The position numbers were made by a program, and so were the translations under genes. From NCBI RefSeq assembly GCF_001870435.1, contig NZ_MDDR01000028.1, forward strand, positions 62,001 to 126,000: a stretch of 64,000 nucleotides of DNA, in the 5' to 3' direction. Shown here piece after piece: positions 58,808 to 64,000 of this stretch. Below the pieces are notes generated by a model. The model was not told the DNA's origin, ran no database searches, and saw only the letters and a list, made by a program, of their open reading frames with translations. The first letter of the stretch is position 1, and every line of letters begins with the position of its first letter. The DNA comes from Pseudomonas costantinii. GTDB taxonomy: Bacteria > Pseudomonadota > Gammaproteobacteria > Pseudomonadales > Pseudomonadaceae.

Positions 58808-59658
58808 GTCTGCTTGAGTACATATCCGTTGCTGCGGTAACGGCCACTTATGGTTCCGCTCTTACAGCGGGTCACTTTTGGAAAGGCCCAAAAGTAACCA
58901 AAAGGCCTTCGCCCCACCACTCGGCACCTCGCTGTGGCTCGGTGTGCCCGCACGCAGGCTTTGGACCGTGGGCCGCCGCGATGGGCCATCCTTGGCCCAG
59001 CGCGGCTAACCCGGCGTCCTGCCGGGTTACCCACGCTCCAAAGCCGGCGTTCGGCCAGCGTGGTTTTATGGGGCGCCTGAGATCAAGATCAACAGCACGG
59101 CGGCCTGAAAGCCGACCTGAGTGGTGTGAATCAAAAGCAGATCAAAAACAGATCGGGCGTACGCCGCAGATTTGCTCTTCTGTGGGAGCTGGCTTGTCGG
59201 ATCGCCGCACCGCTGCGATGCAGAGACCTCTGTGTATCGGGTACACAGAGTTGATGCCATCGCAGGCAAGCCAGCTCCCACATTATTCGACCGCTTTTGA
59301 TCTACACCACTCAGGTCGGCTTTCAGGCCGCCGTGCTTTTGCTTTTGATCTTTTTGATCTTGATCTTAGGCGCCCCATAAAACCACGCTGGCCGCACGCA
59401 GGCTTGAATCCGTGGGTAACCCGGCAGGACGCCGGGTTAGCCGCGCTGGGCCAAGGATGGCCCATCGCGGCGGCCCACGGATTCAAGCCTGTGTGCGGGC
59501 ACACCGAGCCTAGGCGAGGTGCCGAGTGGTGGGGCAAGAGCCCTTTTGGTTACTTTTGGGGCTCTTTTCCAAAAGTGACCCGCTGTAAGAGCGGAACCCT
59601 AAGTGGCCGTTACCGCAGCAATGGATATGCACCCGGTAAAAAAGGAAAACCCCAGTGA
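58804..59658 (+). other. Open frame spanning element B, coupled to both hxcQ and hxcR
   Basis: This frame of 284 codons starts with a GTG overlapping the hxcQ stop (GTGA) and stops with TGA overlapping the hxcR GTG (again GTGA). It consists almost wholly of element B sequence and looks like translated repeat, with many Arg, Pro, Ser and Trp residues and no domain. The opening MSLLEY resembles the hxcR start MSLLPY. It may not make a useful protein, but it could let ribosomes travel from hxcQ to hxcR. Confidence 0.35.
58816..59634. repeat. Composite long inverted repeat (element B) between hxcQ and hxcR
   Basis: The element begins GAGTACATATCCGTT and ends AATGGATATGCACCC, 819 bases. Two arms of about 350 bases are inverted copies of each other (left ccaccactcggcacctcg and gcggcctgaaagccgacc, right cgaggtgccgagtggtgg and ggtcggctttcaggccgc). 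The centre (59179-59283) is a separate REP doublet of the tgtgggag family, with arms TGTGGGAGCTGGCTTG and CAAGCCAGCTCCCACA. No transposase is encoded. It has the same ends and arms as element A at 46168. Confidence 0.9.
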
Positions 59659-61073
59659 GCCTGCTCCCCTACGTATGGGCCAAATCCCACCGCATTCTCC
59701 TGCGCCCAACCGAAGCAGGCATGCTGATGACCGTGTGCCCCTCAACCCCCGGCTGGTCGATCAGTGAAGTCCACCGCCAGTTCGGCCAAACCCACCTCGA
59801 ACACATCCGCGACGACGAACTCGACAGCCTGCTCACCAGCGCCTACGCCGACACCGGCAGCGCCGCCGCCGTCGTCGGCGCCGCTGAAAACGAGGTGGAC
59901 CTCGACCGCCTGATGCAAGACATGCCCGAAATCACCGACCTGCTCGACACCCAGGACGGCGCACCGGTCATCCGCATGATCAACGCCTTGCTCACCCAGG
60001 CCGCCCGCGACGAAGCCAGCGACATCCATATCGAACCCTACGAAACCCACTCCGTGGTGCGCTACCGCGTCGACGGCACCCTGCGTGACGTGGTCTCGCC
60101 ACGCAAGGCGCTGCATGGCGCGCTGGTGTCACGGATCAAGATCATGGCCCAACTCGATATCGCCGAAAAACGCTTGCCCCAGGACGGCCGCATCGCGCTG
60201 CGTGTAGCGGGGCGGCCGATTGATATTCGGGTGTCCACGGTACCCACCGGCCACGGTGAGCGTGTAGTGATGCGTTTGCTCGACAAACAGGCCGGGCGCC
60301 TGCAACTGGAAACCCTTGGCATGGACCCCCACGTGCTGGCCAAACTCGATAGCCTGATCCGCCAGCCCCACGGCATCGTGCTGGTCACCGGCCCCACCGG
60401 CAGCGGCAAAACCACCAGCCTGTACGCCGCCCTGGCGCGGCTGGATGCGAGCACCAGCAATATCCTCACCGTGGAAGACCCGGTGGAATACGACCTGCCG
60501 GGCATCAGCCAGATCCAGGTCAACGCCAAGATCGACATGACCTTCGGCCTGGCATTGCGGGCGATTCTGCGTCAGGACCCGGACATCATCATGATCGGCG
60601 AAATCCGTGACCTGGAGACCGCGCAAATCGCTGTGCAGGCTTCGCTCACCGGCCACTTGGTGCTCGCCACGTTGCACACCAACGACGCCGTCTCGGCGGT
60701 CAACCGCTTGATCGACATGGGCGTCGAACCGTTCTTGTTGGCGTCTTCGCTATTGGGCGTATTGGCCCAGCGTCTGGTGCGGCGCCTGTGCCCGCATTGC
60801 AAACAGGAAGACCCGGCCGCGCCCGGTACCTGGCGCCCGGTGGGCTGTGCCCAGTGCAACCAGATCGGCTACAGCGGGCGAACCGGTATCCATGAGTTGT
60901 TCTGCGTCGACGACGAGGTGCGCAGCCTGATCCACCAGGGTGCCGGTGAGCAGGATTTGCGTCTGGCCGCGCGCCGCGCCGGGATGTTCAGCATGCGTGA
61001 AGACGGTGAGCGTTGGGTGCGCAGTGGCGCCACCGCGCCCGAAGAAATCCTGCGCGTGACACGGGACGCCTGA
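59655..61073 (+). CDS. hxcR: Type II secretion ATPase GspE (HxcR)
   Basis: The 472-residue ATPase has a short N-terminal domain (~1-95), an N2 domain with the arginine-rich ASDIHIEPYETHSVVRYRVDG segment, Walker A GPTGSGKTT (~246-254), the Asp box ILTVEDPVEYDLPG, Walker B DPDIIMIGEIRD, and a His box LTGHLVLATLHTNDA. A C-terminal zinc motif, CPHCKQED ... GCAQC, lies at ~379-401. It powers pseudopilus assembly. The start is GTG 59655 with AAGGA eight bases upstream. The first residues MSLLPY repeat the MSLLEY at the hxcQ end, across element B. Confidence 0.94.
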   Translation: MSLLPYVWAKSHRILLRPTEAGMLMTVCPSTPGWSISEVHRQFGQTHLEHIRDDELDSLLTSAYADTGSAAAVVGAAENEVDLDRLMQDMPEITDLLDTQDGAPVIRMINALLTQAARDEASDIHIEPYETHSVVRYRVDGTLRDVVSPRKALHGALVSRIKIMAQLDIAEKRLPQDGRIALRVAGRPIDIRVSTVPTGHGERVVMRLLDKQAGRLQLETLGMDPHVLAKLDSLIRQPHGIVLVTGPTGSGKTTSLYAALARLDASTSNILTVEDPVEYDLPGISQIQVNAKIDMTFGLALRAILRQDPDIIMIGEIRDLETAQIAVQASLTGHLVLATLHTNDAVSAVNRLIDMGVEPFLLASSLLGVLAQRLVRRLCPHCKQEDPAAPGTWRPVGCAQCNQIGYSGRTGIHELFCVDDEVRSLIHQGAGEQDLRLAARRAGMFSMREDGERWVRSGATAPEEILRVTRDA

Positions 61074-62284
61074 TGAATCGCTATCGCTATGAAGCCGCCG
61101 ACGCCAGCGGCAAAGTTGAGGTCGGGCACGTTGAAGCCGACAGTCAGAGCGCAGCGTTTGCCAACCTGCGTGGGCGAGGTTTGACCGCGTTGCTGATGCA
61201 AGTCGAAGGCAACCCGCAAACGGCGGGCGGCAGTGGCCTGTTCAGCGCCAAGCTATCGGATAACGACCTGGCCTGGGCCACTCGCCAACTGGCGAGCCTG
61301 TTGGGCGCCAGTCTGCCGTTGGAAGCGGCGTTGAGTGCGACGGTGGAGCAGGCCGAGAAAAAACACATCGCCCAGACCTTGAGTGCGGTGCGCGCGGATG
61401 TTCGCGGCGGCATGCGCCTGGCCGATGCGCTGGCGGCGCGGCCGCGGGACTTTCCTTCGATCTATCGCGCGTTGATCGCAGCGGGGGAGGAGTCCGGTGA
61501 CCTGGCCCAGGTGATGGAGCGCCTGGCCGACTACATCGAAGAGCGCAACAACCTGCGGGGCAAGATCATGACCGCGTTTATCTACCCCGGTGTGGTCGGC
61601 CTGGTGTCCATCGGCATTGTGATTTTCCTGTTGAGCTATGTGGTGCCCCAGGTGGTCAGTGCGTTTTCCCAGGCGCGCCAGGATCTGCCGGGGCTGACCC
61701 TGGCGATGCTCAACGCCAGCGACTTCATTCGTGCCTGGGGCTGGTTGTGTTTTGCCGGGATCGTCGGCGGTTTTTGGGGCTGGCGCCTGTACCTGCGCAA
61801 CCCCGTGGCGCGCTTGAATTGGCATAGCCGTGTGTTGCGTTTTCCATTGATCGGGCGCTTTGTGCTGGGCCTGAATACCGCGCGATTTGCCTCGACCCTG
61901 GCGATCCTCGGCGGTGCCGGTGTACCGCTGTTGCGCGCCTTGGAAGCGGCGCGTCAGACCTTGTCCAATGATCGCCTGAGCCAGTGCGTCAACGATGCCA
62001 CGGCCAAGGTGCGCGAAGGCGTCAACCTGGCTCCCGCGCTGGCGCTCGAAAAAGTCTTCCCGCCGGTGCTCATCCATCTGATCGCCAGCGGCGAAAAAAC
62101 CGGTTCGTTGCCACCCATGCTTGAGCGTGCGGCGCAGACCTTGTCGCGAGATATCGAGCGCCGTGCCATGGGCATGACCGCCTTGCTTGAGCCGCTGATG
62201 ATCGTGGTGATGGGCGCGGTGGTGCTGGTGATCGTCATGGCGGTGCTGTTGCCGATCATTGAGATAAACCAGTTGGTCACTTAA
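61073..62284 (+). CDS. hxcS: Type II secretion inner-membrane platform protein GspF (HxcS)
   Basis: The 403-residue protein has two T2SSF domains (LSDNDLAWATRQLASLLGASLPLEAALSATVEQ, about 60-190; LGLNTARFASTLAILGGAGVPLLRALEAAR, about 265-390) and three membrane helices. It forms the inner-membrane platform that GspE drives. ATG 61073 shares its A with the hxcR stop. It is the last secretion gene on this strand. GspO/PilD and other shared parts must lie elsewhere. Confidence 0.93.
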   Translation: MNRYRYEAADASGKVEVGHVEADSQSAAFANLRGRGLTALLMQVEGNPQTAGGSGLFSAKLSDNDLAWATRQLASLLGASLPLEAALSATVEQAEKKHIAQTLSAVRADVRGGMRLADALAARPRDFPSIYRALIAAGEESGDLAQVMERLADYIEERNNLRGKIMTAFIYPGVVGLVSIGIVIFLLSYVVPQVVSAFSQARQDLPGLTLAMLNASDFIRAWGWLCFAGIVGGFWGWRLYLRNPVARLNWHSRVLRFPLIGRFVLGLNTARFASTLAILGGAGVPLLRALEAARQTLSNDRLSQCVNDATAKVREGVNLAPALALEKVFPPVLIHLIASGEKTGSLPPMLERAAQTLSRDIERRAMGMTALLEPLMIVVMGAVVLVIVMAVLLPIIEINQLVT

Positions 62285-62630
62285 GCCGCGACGCATCGCT
62301 TGGTTGATCTCGGGTTCCTGATGCTGTCATTTTCCAAACGCACCGACACAGCCCGCGCTGCCTCCAGCCCAGGGCCTGAGGTGCGTGCTGAAACCTCGCT
62401 GTCACCTGGGTCGAAAGCGCTCAAAACCATGACCGAAACACCCGAGAATCTTTTTAAAATCAAGGCGTTCCTCCCGAGGTTTTTTCCTTTATCTGTCATC
62501 GGTAACTGCGACTTTATCTCCCATGGTTTCACCCCGGGTCACCCCCAGTACACGGCTTGGGACCGGAGCCATGGCGTCATGCAAGAGCCATCTACCCCAA
62601 ACGTACAAACACGACGAAAGGAGATTCTTC
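62285..62630. other. Gap before the DING-like gene, with Pho-box-like half sites
   Basis: Three CTGTCAT/C heptamers occur on the + strand (62324, 62399, 62493), as in Pho-box halves. None has a second half at the standard 11-base step; the last has CTGCGAC 13 bases on. Phosphate control would fit the Hxc cargo but is not shown by these sites. The stretch is otherwise non-coding, and no clear terminator follows hxcS. Confidence 0.3.
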
Positions 62631-63791
62631 ATGTTTAAGCGCACTATGATCGCGGCCTCTTTGGTAGTTGCAGCACTGGCTTCGGCCCAATCCATGGCCG
62701 CAGTAGTCGGCGGCGGTGCCACCCTGCCGGAAAAACTCTACGGCACCACTACCGGTACCGGCATCCTCGCGTCTACCAACCCTGGTTTTAACGCCTACGT
62801 TGGCGTGGGCAGCGGCGACGGCAAAAAGGCGTTCTTCGGTAACGATTCGACCAAGCTGAAATTGGCCGCCGGCATCACCGTTGACTATGCAGGTAGCGAC
62901 TCGATCGTCAGCGCTGCGGAACTGGCCGCTTACAACGCTGCTACCAACACCACCAATGGCCGTGCCAGCTTTGGCCCGTTGATCCAGATCCCATCTGCAG
63001 CCACCTCGGTGACTGTGCCCTATCACATCGACGGTCAAACGTCGCTTCAGCTCACCAGCGCTCAGTTGGCTGATATCTTCGCCGGCAAAATCACTAACTG
63101 GCAGCAAGTGGCCGGTCCAGACCTGCAGATCAAAGTGGTTTATCGTCTGGACACCAGCGGCACCACCGAGATTTTCACCAACCACCTGAAAACCGTGAAG
63201 CCTGCTTCGGTGCCTGCCGTCAGCAATAGCTTCGCCACCGCAGTTGGCTTCAACCCAGCCACCAATGCCCCAACCGGTTCAAGCTACATCGGTGCAACCG
63301 GCAGCCAGGGCGTTGCCACGGCTGTTGCTGACAGCAACAACAACGGCGCCATCGGCTATGTCAGCCCGGACTTCTCCCAGTTCGACCAGGCCTCGGCTGT
63401 AGCAGCGATCAACGGCTCTCTGCCAACCAAGGACAACGTTCAGCTCGCTCTCACAGAAGCTACCCTGCCAACCGTTGACCCGGCTAAAAGCGCCAGTAAC
63501 CCTATCGATTGGGTTCCAACGTTCCCTAACCCTTCCCAGGGTTACCCAATCGTTGGTTACACCAACCTGATCTTCAGCCAGTGCTACAAAGACACCACTG
63601 ACAGCGCACGCATCCGTAACTTCCTCAACCGTCACAACACCGGTGTGGACAACGCAGCTGTCAGCAGCCACGCCTTTATCCCGGTGCCAGCCAACTGGCA
63701 GAAAGCGATCCTTGACACCTTCTACGCCAGCACTAGCTCCTTGCGCGTAGGCGACACCAACACCTGCAACGGTATTGGTCGTCCGTTGTAA
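62631..63791 (+). CDS. DING/PstS-like secreted phosphate-binding protein, probable Hxc cargo (LapA-like)
   Basis: The 386-residue protein has a signal peptide (residues 1-23) and a mature start AVVGGGATLPEKLYG, close to the DINGGGATLP opening of DING proteins. A PstS-type body follows (VDYAGSDSIVSAAELAAY, IPSAATSVTVPYHI, LAGKITNWQQV-like DIFAGKITNWQQVAG, RLDTSGTTEIFTNHL, NGAIGYVSPDFSQF). In P. aeruginosa a DING-type alkaline phosphatase (LapA) encoded beside hxc genes is the known Hxc substrate. AGGAG is eight bases before ATG 62631. A strong terminator follows. It could bind phosphate, act as a phosphatase, or both. Confidence 0.85.
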   Translation: MFKRTMIAASLVVAALASAQSMAAVVGGGATLPEKLYGTTTGTGILASTNPGFNAYVGVGSGDGKKAFFGNDSTKLKLAAGITVDYAGSDSIVSAAELAAYNAATNTTNGRASFGPLIQIPSAATSVTVPYHIDGQTSLQLTSAQLADIFAGKITNWQQVAGPDLQIKVVYRLDTSGTTEIFTNHLKTVKPASVPAVSNSFATAVGFNPATNAPTGSSYIGATGSQGVATAVADSNNNGAIGYVSPDFSQFDQASAVAAINGSLPTKDNVQLALTEATLPTVDPAKSASNPIDWVPTFPNPSQGYPIVGYTNLIFSQCYKDTTDSARIRNFLNRHNTGVDNAAVSSHAFIPVPANWQKAILDTFYASTSSLRVGDTNTCNGIGRPL

Positions 63792-63819
63792 GACCCCGTC
63801 TCGACAGGGTTTGCCCCAT

Positions 63820-63854
63820 AACCGGCAATGACTTCGCGTCATTGCCGGTTTTTT
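63820..63854 (+). terminator. Rho-independent terminator after the DING-like gene
   Basis: AACCGGCAATGAC and GTCATTGCCGGTT form a perfect 13-bp stem around a five-base loop, followed by a thymine run, 29 bases after the stop codon. Confidence 0.92.
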
Positions 63855-64000
63855 CGTTTCTCACCCAGACCGACCAGTTGAACCGCGTCGTATGAACATT
63901 GTGTGACATCAGTTCGGTCGCGTCCCTTGGTAACCGCCTTAGCAATAACCACAACACGTGCCCGCGCACTGTTCGCGCGCCCGTCGTTCGCCAGACCCGT
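63855..64000. other. Right-edge non-coding sequence
   Basis: The last 146 bases hold no frame I can support. They are probably the upstream region of a gene beyond the window. Confidence 0.3.

Noticed and set aside
62493..62512. Pho box upstream of the DING-like gene
   Set aside because: CTGTCAT is followed by CTGCGAC at 13 bases, not 11, and the other two heptamers lack partners, so a real PhoB site is not established.

Overview
The window reads as chromosomal DNA of a Pseudomonas of the fluorescens group. The signs are dense GC-rich coding, strong AGGAG-type ribosome sites, several families of palindromic REP-type intergenic repeats, and marker families such as DUF1652, a Hxc-type type II secretion cluster and a MocR/Bcr-CflA pair. 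No tRNA, rRNA, CRISPR array, phage or insertion-sequence gene was seen. All gene calls come from reading translations; no database search was run.

Layout. 1-4162: polyamine use (a glutamine-synthetase-like gamma-glutamylpolyamine synthetase cut by the left edge, a PotF/SpuD-type binding protein, a PuuB-like oxidase) and a small SRPBCC protein. 4341-6396: an OmpR-type two-component pair. 6476-9211: a Bcr/CflA exporter divergent from a MocR/PdxR-type regulator. 9238-15318: a Cus-type Cu(I)/Ag(I) efflux operon. 15357-29236: a complete-looking myo-inositol module, with an RpiR-type repressor, iolC-E-B-I-D-G, an IolW-like dehydrogenase and a three-gene sugar ABC importer. Paired AT-rich operators of GGAA-N6-TTCC type lie before iolC and before the importer. 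29633-38849: a DksA-like protein with half a zinc finger, a chemoreceptor with its sensor at the C terminus, several small unknowns, an orphan betaine-type binding protein, and a TonB receptor with a DUF2946 protein. 38957-46165: a fumarylpyruvate-hydrolase-like enzyme with an AraC regulator, a GNAT enzyme, a candidate sRNA, a diguanylate cyclase, DUF1652, a small lipoprotein, and an ECF sigma / anti-sigma / CnrX-like sensor operon. 46992-51393: assorted enzymes, an exporter and regulators. 51483-63791: a Hxc-like type II secretion system in the hxcW-U-P-V-T-X-Y-Z-Q-R-S order, followed by a secreted DING/PstS-like protein that is its likely cargo.

The most unusual structure is a repeat family with ends GAGTACATATCCGTT / AACGGATATGTACYC. 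It exists as a bare 38-bp palindrome (4231-4268) and as two long composite inverted repeats (46168-46819 and 58816-59634). The last one sits exactly between hxcQ and hxcR, flanked by an imperfect duplication of the hxcR start. It is spanned by an open frame that overlaps hxcQ and hxcR by four bases at each end. A second repeat event worth notice is a 90-bp (30-codon) REP doublet lying in frame inside the N-terminal coding region of the cusC-like gene.
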